Below are positions 15,056 to 23,094 of a stretch of DNA of 34,758 bases, piece after piece; within the stretch, counting starts at the first letter, position 1; every line of letters starts with the position of its first letter. A program made the position numbers and the translations under genes. The DNA is taken from contig JAHZMA010000070.1 of assembly GCA_022599575.1 (NCBI GenBank), positions 1 through 34,758 on the forward strand, read 5' to 3'. This DNA is from Alphaproteobacteria bacterium (GTDB taxonomy: Bacteria > Pseudomonadota > Alphaproteobacteria > JABAAW01 > JAHZMA01). The notes below the pieces were generated by a model. The model made no database searches and had not been told where the DNA came from. It saw only the letters and a program-made list of their open reading frames with translations.

Positions 15056-17428
15056 GTGACCGAATTATCGTTACAACATGAGACACAGCTACGACAAAGC
15101 CGTTTGCTTGATTCTCAACCAAACCAGAAACCAAATTCTCATGCAGATTTTGATACCAAATTTGCTGATTTCCTTGCTTTTGCTTCCTCTTCGGACTTAA
15201 CGCAAAATGGGCAAGATTTTCAGCAAGAGCAAAATCGCTACACTGAAGAATATAATGATACCCATTATGATGATACAAAGCATGAAGAATTTGCGGTTGA
15301 TTACAATCAGCCCCACGAAAACGCGCCCTACCATGCCGATAATTATCGCGACAATGATAGCGAACAAAGAAGCGATGATGATGAATCATATCATAGCAAC
15401 AGGCAAGAAAATGCCAAAGAAAATACCAACGAAAATACCAACGAAAATATTAGCGATGATACTGATAATCATGCCGAAACCCAGAATAGCAATGATAATA
15501 GCAATGATAATAGCAAAAATGCTGAAAGCGATGTTGCAAAAAATAGTGAGAACAATCAGCCTGTTAACACCACTGCCAACACAGCGCAAAATAACAGCGC
15601 ACCCATTAATAATGAGTTAGAGCAATTAACACAATTGGTGAGCAACCAGCAAAAGGTGACAGTAAATATTGTCAACAATCCACAAGGCAATGCTGAACAT
15701 AAAACCAATGACACTGCCTCACCGCAATCAACAGCAATAAAACCGCAAACAGAAGCATTGCAACAAAAAGCTATAGTGGCTGATGGCACGCAAGCATCGG
15801 TAAAATTGCCACAGGCTGAAAATAATGCCACTGGGCAAGCGAACCAAAATAATCAGGCAAGCCCAACCACTATATTGGCAAATCAGCAAATAAACCCGAA
15901 TAGTCAGGCGGCGGCAACCACCGCACAAGCGGCGCAAAATAGCGTGGCAAATAATCAGCCACAAACTGCTAATAACGCCCCCAATACTATATCGGGCGAC
16001 ATATCTGCAAATATTGCAACAAAATCGGCACTGGCACAATCTGCTAATAAACAAGCAACCGATGCTAAAATTGGTGCCGATAACACAAATTTGACTGAAC
16101 AAAAAATAGAAACGCCGATTATTAGCGCGCAAGCAAAACAGCCAACGCAAGAAAAAACATTGTTAGATGAGTTGCCCGTGATTGCCAAAAGCCCGCTACA
16201 ATCAGTGATTGCTGATACACAAACCGCAAAAGCTGAAACCGCACAGGCGACAAATATAGCAGGCACTGCTGGCACGAAACAGCCTCAAACGGCACAACAA
16301 TCTGCACCAATAGTGGCGTCGCAATCTGCAACGCCACAACAGCAAACGCAAACGATAAATTCATCTGGCAATGCACAGCAACAACACGCAAATAGTCAGC
16401 AAGTGAATCAGGCTGAACAAAAACCGCTTGACCAAAAATCACTTAATTTGCCCGTAGAAAAAATCACGACAACTCAAATTAACGGGCAAGAAGGCGCAAA
16501 TGCCCCGACAAAAAATATCCAACAGCCTTTGCGCGTCAATGGCGGACATTTATTACAGGCACAAGAAAATAGTGGCTCGCAATTATTGCAAGACCTAAAA
16601 GCCAGAGATGCACAAGGACAAACAACACCACAAGGCGGTGCTGAAAAATCTGCATTCGATGCCCGTACCCTTAAACAGGCACAACAGCATCAGCAAAATG
16701 CCACGCAATCGCAACCGATTGTAGCAGCCAATCAACAGTCGCAAACGGGTGATAAACCACAAACGCAAATTGCTAATAACACTACCACTCATACCGCCAA
16801 TAATGGTTTGGCGCAACAATCAGGGCAACAGCAATCTTTTACCAGCGGTGATGGCAATCCACAAAATCAGCCACAATCGCAAAATCAATCTCAGGCACAA
16901 TCAGCGGCGCAGAATAATCAATCAAACTCACCAACACAAGTTGATAATAGCAATAACGCTGCCCGCTTTAACCAGAATTCAAGTGAATCCGCGCAGCAGA
17001 TACGCAAATTGCATCAGCAATTAAGCGTTAAGATTCAGCAAGCGCATCGCAATGAACAAACGCGCATCAATATTCAACTACGCCCTGCCGAATTAGGACG
17101 CGTTGATGTGCAGATTGAAACATTAGGCAATGGCAAGTTACAGCTTGTTATCGCACCCGAAAAAGCCGATACGCTACAATTATTACAACGTGACGCATCA
17201 GTGTTACAGCAATCATTGCAAGATGCTGGGCTTAATGTTGACCACAAAGACTTAAACTTTTTGCTCAGGCAAGATTTTGCCGAAGGACAAAAGGGTAAGC
17301 AATCAGGCGGACAAAATAGCCGCCACGCAACCCATGGGGATGAGGATGCTGAAACACCGTTACCAGAGCAATCACTTGATGAATATGTGACTGTTAACGA
17401 TGATGGACGCATCAATGCACGTGTTTAA
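15056..17428 (+). CDS. fliK: Flagellar hook-length control protein FliK
   Basis: FliK is exported as a ruler that measures the hook and switches the export gate from hook to filament substrates. Start GTG 15056 with AAGGATAGG upstream; 790 aa, nearly twice Salmonella FliK (405). Residues 1-160 are rich in Asp, Glu, Asn and His; about 160-640 is a low-complexity Gln/Asn/Ala/Thr region expected to be disordered; residues about 645-745 form the conserved Flg_hook domain (LRPAELGRVDVQIE, KLQLVIAPEKADTLQLLQRD, LQQSLQDAGLNV). An acidic tail follows. Two 12 bp repeats run in frame near 15419 and 15485. First gene of a sigma-54-driven set with flgD 52 nt downstream. Identity rests on the C-terminal domain and on neighbours flgD and flgE. 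Confidence 0.93.
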   Translation: MTELSLQHETQLRQSRLLDSQPNQKPNSHADFDTKFADFLAFASSSDLTQNGQDFQQEQNRYTEEYNDTHYDDTKHEEFAVDYNQPHENAPYHADNYRDNDSEQRSDDDESYHSNRQENAKENTNENTNENISDDTDNHAETQNSNDNSNDNSKNAESDVAKNSENNQPVNTTANTAQNNSAPINNELEQLTQLVSNQQKVTVNIVNNPQGNAEHKTNDTASPQSTAIKPQTEALQQKAIVADGTQASVKLPQAENNATGQANQNNQASPTTILANQQINPNSQAAATTAQAAQNSVANNQPQTANNAPNTISGDISANIATKSALAQSANKQATDAKIGADNTNLTEQKIETPIISAQAKQPTQEKTLLDELPVIAKSPLQSVIADTQTAKAETAQATNIAGTAGTKQPQTAQQSAPIVASQSATPQQQTQTINSSGNAQQQHANSQQVNQAEQKPLDQKSLNLPVEKITTTQINGQEGANAPTKNIQQPLRVNGGHLLQAQENSGSQLLQDLKARDAQGQTTPQGGAEKSAFDARTLKQAQQHQQNATQSQPIVAANQQSQTGDKPQTQIANNTTTHTANNGLAQQSGQQQSFTSGDGNPQNQPQSQNQSQAQSAAQNNQSNSPTQVDNSNNAARFNQNSSESAQQIRKLHQQLSVKIQQAHRNEQTRINIQLRPAELGRVDVQIETLGNGKLQLVIAPEKADTLQLLQRDASVLQQSLQDAGLNVDHKDLNFLLRQDFAEGQKGKQSGGQNSRHATHGDEDAETPLPEQSLDEYVTVNDDGRINARV
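15419..15454. repeat. In-frame 12 bp tandem repeat in fliK
   Basis: GAAAATACCAAC occurs at 15419-15430 and 15431-15442 with a diverged third copy to 15454, encoding Glu-Asn-Thr-Asn units in the disordered N-terminal part. Confidence 0.8.
15485..15520. repeat. Second in-frame 12 bp tandem repeat in fliK
   Basis: AATAGCAATGAT occurs at 15485-15496 and 15497-15508, with a third copy diverging at its end (15509-15520), encoding Asn-Ser-Asn-Asp units. Confidence 0.8.
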
Positions 17429-17480
17429 CCATAATAATATGGATAAATAACCCTTATAATCATGAAAGAGAGAGATAATC

Positions 17481-18509
17481 ATGACTGATAATATTACCCA
17501 AAACGCCAATCAGAATAATCTGGATAAGTTAAAAAATAACATCAATAATGCCAATAACACAAATAAGGATAGCGATGAAACAGGCGCTTCCGATAAATTA
17601 TTCAGTGATTTTAACGACTTTTTAACCCTGCTGACGACGCAATTAAAGTATCAAGACCCTTTATCACCACTAGAAACCGCTGAATTTACCAATCAGCTAG
17701 TCGGTTTTGCTGGCGTTGAGCAACAATTAGCGCAAACCGAGCAATTAAAATTGATGACCGCCCACTTAAACGCGCAATCGCGTGCATCTGCTATCAATCA
17801 TATCGGCTTAAATATAGAACATGAAGGTGATGAGTTCTCGCTTGAAGGCAAAGACGCAACAATTGGCTATACGCTGCCTAAAGATACTGGGCGCGCAACA
17901 TTAAAAATTTATGATGAGAAAGATAACCTTGTTGCCACCTATCAACTTGCCGATCTTAAACCCGAAGAGAGACAAAATTTCGTTTGGGATGGCGTGCGCG
18001 AGGCTAAGGGTGATAAACCAAGAGTCTTTAATTTACTAGCCGATGAAGATGGTAAACCAGCGGAAACAAAATTTGAATATTCACTGCCAGAAAATACTGA
18101 TAGTGCAACCCTCACCATTCGTGACAAAAACGGCACGATTGTTGCAACAAGAGATTTAACAGTTGCTGATGGTAAGAACACTGCAATTTGGGACGGAAAA
18201 GGCACATTAGAAAAGGTGACCAGCAATATGCCACCAGGCGTTTATAGCTATCAAATCACCGCCAATCCCAAAAAAGACGGTCCAAAATTAGTCGGTGACG
18301 TGAAGTTATACGAAATAATGCCAGCGGGTAATTACCGTGCAGAAATTTCAGTCCATCCCAAAACAGAGGTTGAAAAGGTTGATGGAACAGTAAAATATTT
18401 TTCAACGACGCGCGTTACTGGTGTCAGCGGTCAAGGCGAAGATCTCGTGCTTGAACTTGCCACAGGTAAGAAGATCGGAATTGATAAAATATTGCGGGCA
18501 AAGCTATAA
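17481..18509 (+). CDS. flgD: Flagellar hook cap / assembly protein FlgD with duplicated Ig-like domain
   Basis: FlgD caps the growing hook and promotes FlgE polymerisation. The ATG at 17481 follows GAGAGAG. Residues about 35-100 hold the family signature (FNDFLTLLTTQLKYQDPLSPL, ETAEFTNQLVGFAGVEQQL). The rest has two similar Ig-like repeats, each with an SLP/TLP-x-T/D-x-ATL strand, a DxxDNLVAT / DKNGTIVAT hairpin and a closing WDG (about 115-175 and 190-250); after the second comes the usual PPGVYSYQITA strand. The end (about 285-342) resembles the Tudor-like part of FlgD. At 342 aa against 232 in Salmonella it is clearly enlarged. A TATAAT at 17455 has no -35, so expression from the fliK promoters is likely. 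Confidence 0.93.
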   Translation: MTDNITQNANQNNLDKLKNNINNANNTNKDSDETGASDKLFSDFNDFLTLLTTQLKYQDPLSPLETAEFTNQLVGFAGVEQQLAQTEQLKLMTAHLNAQSRASAINHIGLNIEHEGDEFSLEGKDATIGYTLPKDTGRATLKIYDEKDNLVATYQLADLKPEERQNFVWDGVREAKGDKPRVFNLLADEDGKPAETKFEYSLPENTDSATLTIRDKNGTIVATRDLTVADGKNTAIWDGKGTLEKVTSNMPPGVYSYQITANPKKDGPKLVGDVKLYEIMPAGNYRAEISVHPKTEVEKVDGTVKYFSTTRVTGVSGQGEDLVLELATGKKIGIDKILRAKL

Positions 18510-18550
18510 TGGCAGGGCTATAATAGCCTAAACTCGCTAACAAATTTATG

Positions 18551-18577
18551 ATGATACGCCTTAAATCAGCGTATCAT
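18551..18577 (+). other. Hairpin between flgD and the first flgE
   Basis: ATGATACGC (18551-18559) and GCGTATCAT (18569-18577) form a perfect 9 bp stem with a 9-nt loop; no T run follows, so it is more likely a processing or partial-termination site than a full terminator. A second small dyad ATGGT/ACCAT overlaps its 3' side (18576-18588). Confidence 0.5.
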
Positions 18578-18589
18578 GGTAAAACCATA

Positions 18590-18634
18590 GGGTGCTATTA
18601 ACAAACAACCAAATAGCATCCGTTTTATAGGAGG
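18590..18634 (+). promoter_or_regulatory. Leader hairpin just upstream of the flgE1 ribosome site
   Basis: GGGTGCTATT (18590-18599) pairs with AATAGCATCC (18612-18621) through ten positions with one G-U pair, ending 7 nt before the perfect AGGAGG (18629-18634). The position suggests a role in mRNA stability or translation of flgE1; the ribosome site itself is left unpaired. Confidence 0.45.
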
Positions 18635-18642
18635 AAAAACCA

Positions 18643-20679
18643 ATGAGTCTCTATGGCGCATTACGTTCCGGCGTATCCGGATTATTTTCGAATTCCCAAA
18701 GAATGGGGATGATTTCTGATAATATCGCTAATGTGAATACCACTGGCTATAAGAGGGTTGATGCTAAATTTTCGACCTTTATCACTGGTGGCGGTTCAGG
18801 CGCTGGTGCCTATTCAGCAGGTGGCGTGATTAATTACAATAATCGTGAAATTAATCAGCAAGGCAATATCGAAGGCACTGCCTTTAGCACCGATCTGGCA
18901 ATTTCGGGCAATGGCTATTTTGTCGTTACCCGCGATGTGCAACGCGATTCAGATAATAATTGGGTGCCTGCAGGCGATACATTCTTTACCCGTTCTGGTG
19001 AATTTCGCGTCGATAGTAACGGCAATTTACGTAATTCGGAAGGTTATTATTTATTATCATGGCCGCCAAATGACGAAAATACCGACTTTATCGAAACCAA
19101 TGATTTTGGTTCTTTAGTCGCGGTTAATGTTGGCAACCAAGCCTTTGACCCTGCTTCTAGCACCGAATTTCAATTAGGAGCTAATTTGATTCCCACCACT
19201 GGGTTGGGTGCTGCCAATTCTTACAGCGTCACGCAGGAAATTATCGACCCGCAAGGGCGTGCCCGCACAGTGAAATTCACTTTTGAAAGAATACCCGCCG
19301 ATAACCATGATATCTATCTGGAAGATTCATCAGCGACACCAACAACAGACCTTGATAAGAACGTGAATGTTAGGGTGCCGAATAGCTGGCGCGTTTACGC
19401 ATCGGTTGAAGATGCATCGATTCAAACCTATAATGAAGATGGCACACCATCTGCCATCACCAATGATGACATTGATGTGCCGATTGCCGATGTGGTTTTT
19501 GATGCAACGGGTAGGTTGAGTACCATCACACCGCCGGGTTCTATTAATCTTTATCAGCGCACACAATTACCGATGAGTTACCAGCCACTCGGTGGTGGCG
19601 TTGGCACCAATGAAGCAGGTTCGGTCAATAACAATCGTATTGATATAAACGGATTGTCAGCTGCTACTCGAACTGCTATCGGAGTTATTCTTAATGATAG
19701 TGGCGTTACGGTAACAGGCTCACCGCCCACAGCTGCTGATATTCTTTCAGGCATTGATTCGCTCAATACCGACGACTTTCCGTTGGCGATGGGGCAGATT
19801 ATGGAAGAAATAAATGGTGATACTCCGTTTGAAAATGCGGCACGCACTGGTGCTGGCTTACCTTTATTAAATCAAAGCATTAATAATTTAACAGCACTGA
19901 GTTACGTGGCTGATACCGCCAATGGCGCAAGTGGAGATCCGTTGGGAACAACCGCATTAGATACACTACCAACCACAACACAATATTTGGGAGGTCGTAT
20001 CATCAATAATGAAGGCACGCTTGTTCGCACCACTGGCACGCCACCTAATCAACGTTTGCAAAATTTTGCAACTGGCAGTAATGATAAATTGCGGCTGACG
20101 ATTGATTATGATAACAGCACCGCAACCGAAAGCGATCTGACCAATCTGGATATTGATTTGGGTACATTCACAATGAATGTGTTTGAAGCCGATAGCGCAC
20201 TTAACCGCTCTGCAACAAGGGTTGGCACTGTGGGCACGGGCATGCAAGGCAATGATGGCTTAACGCAATTTGATGATACGCTTTCAACCTTGCGCTTTAC
20301 CGAACATAATGGCAGGCGTTTTTCGTCATTGCAATCGGTGGATATTAAAGAAGATGGCGTGGTGGAAGGTTTCTACGATAATGGTGAAACCCGCGAATTG
20401 TTCAAAGTGCCATTGGTAACTTTTGCCAATCCAAACGGGTTAAAGGCATCATCGGGCAATATCTTTGAGCAAACCAACGATTCTGGCATTGCCTTAACAC
20501 GGGTTGCTGGCACATCAGGGTCAGGCAGAATCTTGAATTCAGCCCGTGAAGGGGCAGCAGTGGATTTGGCAGAGGAATTTTCTAATATGATTGTAACACA
20601 ACGTGCCTATTCGGCATCTACCAAAGTGATTACAACCACGGATTCTATGCTTGATGAATTGACCCGTTCTATTCGTTAA
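18643..20679 (+). CDS. flgE: Flagellar hook protein FlgE, paralogue 1
   Basis: A 678 aa hook subunit; FlgE is exported and polymerises into the universal joint. The start follows AGGAGG by 8 nt. The N-terminal D0 region (MSLYGALRSGVSGLFSNSQR, DNIANVNTTGYKR) and C-terminal D0 helix (VDLAEEFSNMIVTQRAYSAS, TTTDSMLDEL) are the FlgE bracket; AISGNGYFVV, FTRSGEFRVDSNGNLRNSEGYYLL and FANPNGL complete the conserved D1. The long middle forms D2/D3 and has a Pro/helix-rich insertion (about 340-395, SPPTAADILSGIDSLNT). No sigma-54 site precedes it; probably expressed from the fliK promoters. Salmonella FlgE is 403 aa. FlgF and FlgG (about 250-260 aa) are excluded by length. Closest of the four to paralogue 2. 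Confidence 0.92.
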   Translation: MSLYGALRSGVSGLFSNSQRMGMISDNIANVNTTGYKRVDAKFSTFITGGGSGAGAYSAGGVINYNNREINQQGNIEGTAFSTDLAISGNGYFVVTRDVQRDSDNNWVPAGDTFFTRSGEFRVDSNGNLRNSEGYYLLSWPPNDENTDFIETNDFGSLVAVNVGNQAFDPASSTEFQLGANLIPTTGLGAANSYSVTQEIIDPQGRARTVKFTFERIPADNHDIYLEDSSATPTTDLDKNVNVRVPNSWRVYASVEDASIQTYNEDGTPSAITNDDIDVPIADVVFDATGRLSTITPPGSINLYQRTQLPMSYQPLGGGVGTNEAGSVNNNRIDINGLSAATRTAIGVILNDSGVTVTGSPPTAADILSGIDSLNTDDFPLAMGQIMEEINGDTPFENAARTGAGLPLLNQSINNLTALSYVADTANGASGDPLGTTALDTLPTTTQYLGGRIINNEGTLVRTTGTPPNQRLQNFATGSNDKLRLTIDYDNSTATESDLTNLDIDLGTFTMNVFEADSALNRSATRVGTVGTGMQGNDGLTQFDDTLSTLRFTEHNGRRFSSLQSVDIKEDGVVEGFYDNGETRELFKVPLVTFANPNGLKASSGNIFEQTNDSGIALTRVAGTSGSGRILNSAREGAAVDLAEEFSNMIVTQRAYSASTKVITTTDSMLDELTRSIR

Positions 20680-20712
20680 TGGCTATTCGTTAATGGCTAT
20701 TCGTTAATGGCT
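20671..20712. repeat. Triple 14 bp tandem repeat at the end of flgE paralogue 1
   Basis: ATTCGTTAATGGCT occurs three times in perfect tandem (20671-20684, 20685-20698, 20699-20712). The first copy contains the last codons and TAA stop of flgE paralogue 1, so the repeat arose from the gene end outward. Confidence 0.92.
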
Positions 20713-20749
20713 ATTGGCTAAATGATTTTTTAAGAATCATCCTATAATG

Positions 20750-20786
20750 CTTAAGTGCCGATAATGTTTCATTATCGGCACATAAG
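20750..20786 (+). promoter_or_regulatory. Long dyad upstream of the flgE2 sigma-54 promoter
   Basis: GTGCCGATAATG (20755-20766) and CATTATCGGCAC (20770-20781) are a perfect 12 bp inverted repeat around TTT; after one mismatch the stem continues for four more pairs to 20750/20786. No T run follows. Its centre lies about 74 bp upstream of the predicted flgE2 start site, a usual place for an activator of sigma-54 promoters, but it could equally be a terminator-like structure ending the flgE1 transcript. Confidence 0.55.
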
Positions 20787-20817
20787 TATGTCTGCATCTG
20801 AAGTATGTCTGCATCTG
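20784..20817. repeat. 17 bp perfect tandem duplication
   Basis: AAGTATGTCTGCATCTG occurs at 20784-20800 and again at 20801-20817. It lies between the long dyad and the sigma-54 promoter, and its second copy ends inside the -24 element. Confidence 0.92.
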
Positions 20818-20832
20818 GCATATTAATTGCTT
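20815..20832 (+). promoter_or_regulatory. Sigma-54 promoter of flgE paralogue 2
   Basis: CTGGCATATTAATTGCTT has GG at 20817-20818 and GC at 20829-20830 with exact spacing. Transcription would start near 20842, 46 nt before the ATG at 20888. Confidence 0.78.
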
Positions 20833-20887
20833 GTTTCTTAATCGCAACGATATTGAATAATCAATAATAATGTTGAGGAGACAAGGA

Positions 20888-22951
20888 ATGGGGCTTTATA
20901 GTGCTTTACGCACAGGCGTTACCAGTATTGACGTAAATTCACGCAGAATGAACATGATTGGTGATAATATCGCCAATGTTAACACAGTCGGCTATAAACG
21001 GATTGATGCAAAATTTTCTACTTTTGTTGATAATGATGCCCATAGCAGTGTGATTGCCAGTAATCATCGTGAGATTAGCAAACAATCAGAAATTGAACAT
21101 ACGGCTATTGCCACTGATTTAGCAATTTCTGGCAATGGTTATTTTGCTGTTGTTAGAGACATACAACAGAATCAACAGGGCGATTATCAACCCGCTGGCG
21201 AGACTTATTTTACCCGTGCTGGTGAATTTAGAATAGATAATAACGGTTTCTTACGCAATACAGATGGCTATTATTTACTATCATGGCCACCCAATGACAG
21301 CGCATCAGAAGATAACCCATCGGGTGAGAATGAAAATGACTTTCGGGAAAGTAATGATTTCAGTCAGATGGCGCTGGCAAATGTTGGCAAACAAAATTAT
21401 TCGCCCGAAACCACAACCGAATTTAATCTAGGCGCGAATATTGTGCCGACCACACCAGCGGGCGCTGATAATGCCTATGTGGTAACGCAAGAAATTACTG
21501 ATACTGCGGGGCGACAGCGTAATCTTAACCTCACTTTTGAAAAAGAGCCCGAAGAGACGCACATGCTTTATTTTGAAACTGGCGGTATCGTGCAATCCAA
21601 AGAAATTGTGTTACGCATGCCCAATTCATGGCGTGTCTATGCCAATGTTGAAGATGCGTCGATTCAAACCTATGATGCCAATGGTAATCAGCAAAACATC
21701 GTTAATAGCGATAAAAATGTGCCAATTGCCGATGTGGCATTCGATGCCAGTGGCAGATTAAGTCTGTTAGGCGCACCAGGGGCATTTAACATGTTTTTGC
21801 GTGGCAATTATCCGCTTGCTTTTCAGCAATCACTCAATGGCAATTTAACGGGCGTTACCGAAAATGGCGCAACCCGTAGCGCGCCTTACAATTTAGATAA
21901 TGCCTCTGCAGCATTCAATGCGGTGCGTGATTTATTGGTAGAACATGATGTTTCTCCAAATGCTTTTTCTAACCCGCCAACAGCCGCAGAAATCAATGCG
22001 GGCATTACCTCGCTTGATACATCGCGACACCCATATGCGCTCATGGATATTATGGCAGAGTTGAATAATGCCGCCAGCTGGCATTTGCCAAATGCGCGCA
22101 ATAATGGAGGCTTACCAGATTTGCAACAAGGCATTGATGAGCTGTTTTTAGATATAAGCCCAGACCAAAATGCGATTGCCAATGGCGCAACCACCGATAG
22201 GGTTGGTTCTAAATTATTGGGCGATATGCAAGACAGCCAAAATTATCTAGGCGGTAGAATTATCAGCAATACGGGTGATGGCTATCAGTTGCGTCGCCAT
22301 ACCCATGACGATGATAGCATTGGTGAGCGATTGCAACCATTTGCCAGTGATGGGCTTGATAGGGTGCGCGTTACGGTGGATTATGATAATTCATCATTAA
22401 GCGATAGTGATCAGATTGATATTGATATTGATTTCGGCACTCTTACGCTCAATAGCTTAAACCCCAATAGTTTCTTGAATAACAGCAATAGCAGTATTGC
22501 CACGCTTGGTGAGGCCAGAATCGGCAATAATGGCTTAACGCAATATGATGATGTATCATCAACTTTGCGCTATAGCGAACATAATGGCAGACGTTATTCT
22601 TTATTAAACAATGTTGAGATTAGCCGCGAAGGCGTTATCACTGGGCATTATGATAATGGTGAATCGCGTGATTTATATCAGATTCCTCTGGTGGTGTTTG
22701 ATAATCCCAATGGGCTAACGTCAAAAACTGGCAGTGTGTTTGAACGTAACACCGATGCTGGTGCATCTTTATTGCGCCGCGCTGGTAGTGAGGAGGCAGG
22801 CAATATTTTAAGCGAATCGCGCGAAACTGCCAATGTGGATTTAGAACAAGAATTTAGCAATATGATTATCACACAGCGTATCTATTCGGCATCAACCAAA
22901 ATTCTTACCACAACCGATGCTATGCTAGATGAGCTGAATCGGTCGTTTTAA
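20888..22951 (+). CDS. flgE: Flagellar hook protein FlgE, paralogue 2
   Basis: The ATG at 20888 follows GAGGAG by 7 nt and aligns with the other three paralogues; an in-frame start at 20870 would add six residues upstream of the conserved MGLYSALR. The 687 aa protein, the longest of the four, has the FlgE bracket (DNIANVNTVGYKRIDAKFST; VDLEQEFSNMIITQR, TTTDAMLDEL) and the same D1 blocks as paralogue 1 (DLAISGNGYF, FTRAGEFRIDNNGFLRN, GYYLLSWPPND), including NSWRVYA and DASIQTYD in the middle. The shared helical insertion is near residue 350-395 (NPPTAAEINAGITSLDT). It lacks the Gly/Ala loop that paralogue 1 has after the N-terminal helix. Own sigma-54 promoter, so separately controlled. Probably the product of a more recent duplication with paralogue 1. 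Confidence 0.92.
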   Translation: MGLYSALRTGVTSIDVNSRRMNMIGDNIANVNTVGYKRIDAKFSTFVDNDAHSSVIASNHREISKQSEIEHTAIATDLAISGNGYFAVVRDIQQNQQGDYQPAGETYFTRAGEFRIDNNGFLRNTDGYYLLSWPPNDSASEDNPSGENENDFRESNDFSQMALANVGKQNYSPETTTEFNLGANIVPTTPAGADNAYVVTQEITDTAGRQRNLNLTFEKEPEETHMLYFETGGIVQSKEIVLRMPNSWRVYANVEDASIQTYDANGNQQNIVNSDKNVPIADVAFDASGRLSLLGAPGAFNMFLRGNYPLAFQQSLNGNLTGVTENGATRSAPYNLDNASAAFNAVRDLLVEHDVSPNAFSNPPTAAEINAGITSLDTSRHPYALMDIMAELNNAASWHLPNARNNGGLPDLQQGIDELFLDISPDQNAIANGATTDRVGSKLLGDMQDSQNYLGGRIISNTGDGYQLRRHTHDDDSIGERLQPFASDGLDRVRVTVDYDNSSLSDSDQIDIDIDFGTLTLNSLNPNSFLNNSNSSIATLGEARIGNNGLTQYDDVSSTLRYSEHNGRRYSLLNNVEISREGVITGHYDNGESRDLYQIPLVVFDNPNGLTSKTGSVFERNTDAGASLLRRAGSEEAGNILSESRETANVDLEQEFSNMIITQRIYSASTKILTTTDAMLDELNRSF

Positions 22952-22995
22952 TCATAAATGATGGAGATGAAAATAATGCAAAGTAATTTCAAACA

Positions 22996-23013
22996 ATGGC
23001 ATGTTTATTGCTT
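22996..23013 (+). promoter_or_regulatory. Sigma-54 promoter of flgE paralogues 3 and 4
   Basis: ATGGCATGTTTATTGCTT has GG at 22998-22999 and GC at 23010-23011 with exact spacing. Transcription would start near 23023, giving a leader of 72 nt before flgE paralogue 3. Confidence 0.78.
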
Positions 23014-23094
23014 ATCTTCAAGTGAGAAGACTAGCCATTTATATTTTCACCCAAATATCAATGGCACAAAAATATTAAGCTACAGGAGGAAATC

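Noticed and set aside
14967-15389. Leftward 140-codon frame over the fliK start
   Set aside because: It covers both sigma-54 promoters and the low-complexity start of fliK and resembles no family.
15556-16442. Several Cys- and Leu-rich leftward frames inside fliK
   Set aside because: They are the complement of Gln/Asn/Ala-rich codons; FliK is confirmed by its C-terminal domain.
17455-17460. TATAAT as an independent flgD promoter
   Set aside because: No TTG-type -35 at 15-19 nt upstream; flgD lies 52 nt behind fliK on the same strand.
18510-18642. Sigma-54 promoter for flgE1 at TGGCAG (about 18509)
   Set aside because: The -12 TTGC is absent at the required spacing.
20870-20887. Upstream start for flgE paralogue 2
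   Set aside because: It would overlap the GAGGAG ribosome site; the ATG at 20888 aligns with the conserved N-terminus of the paralogues.
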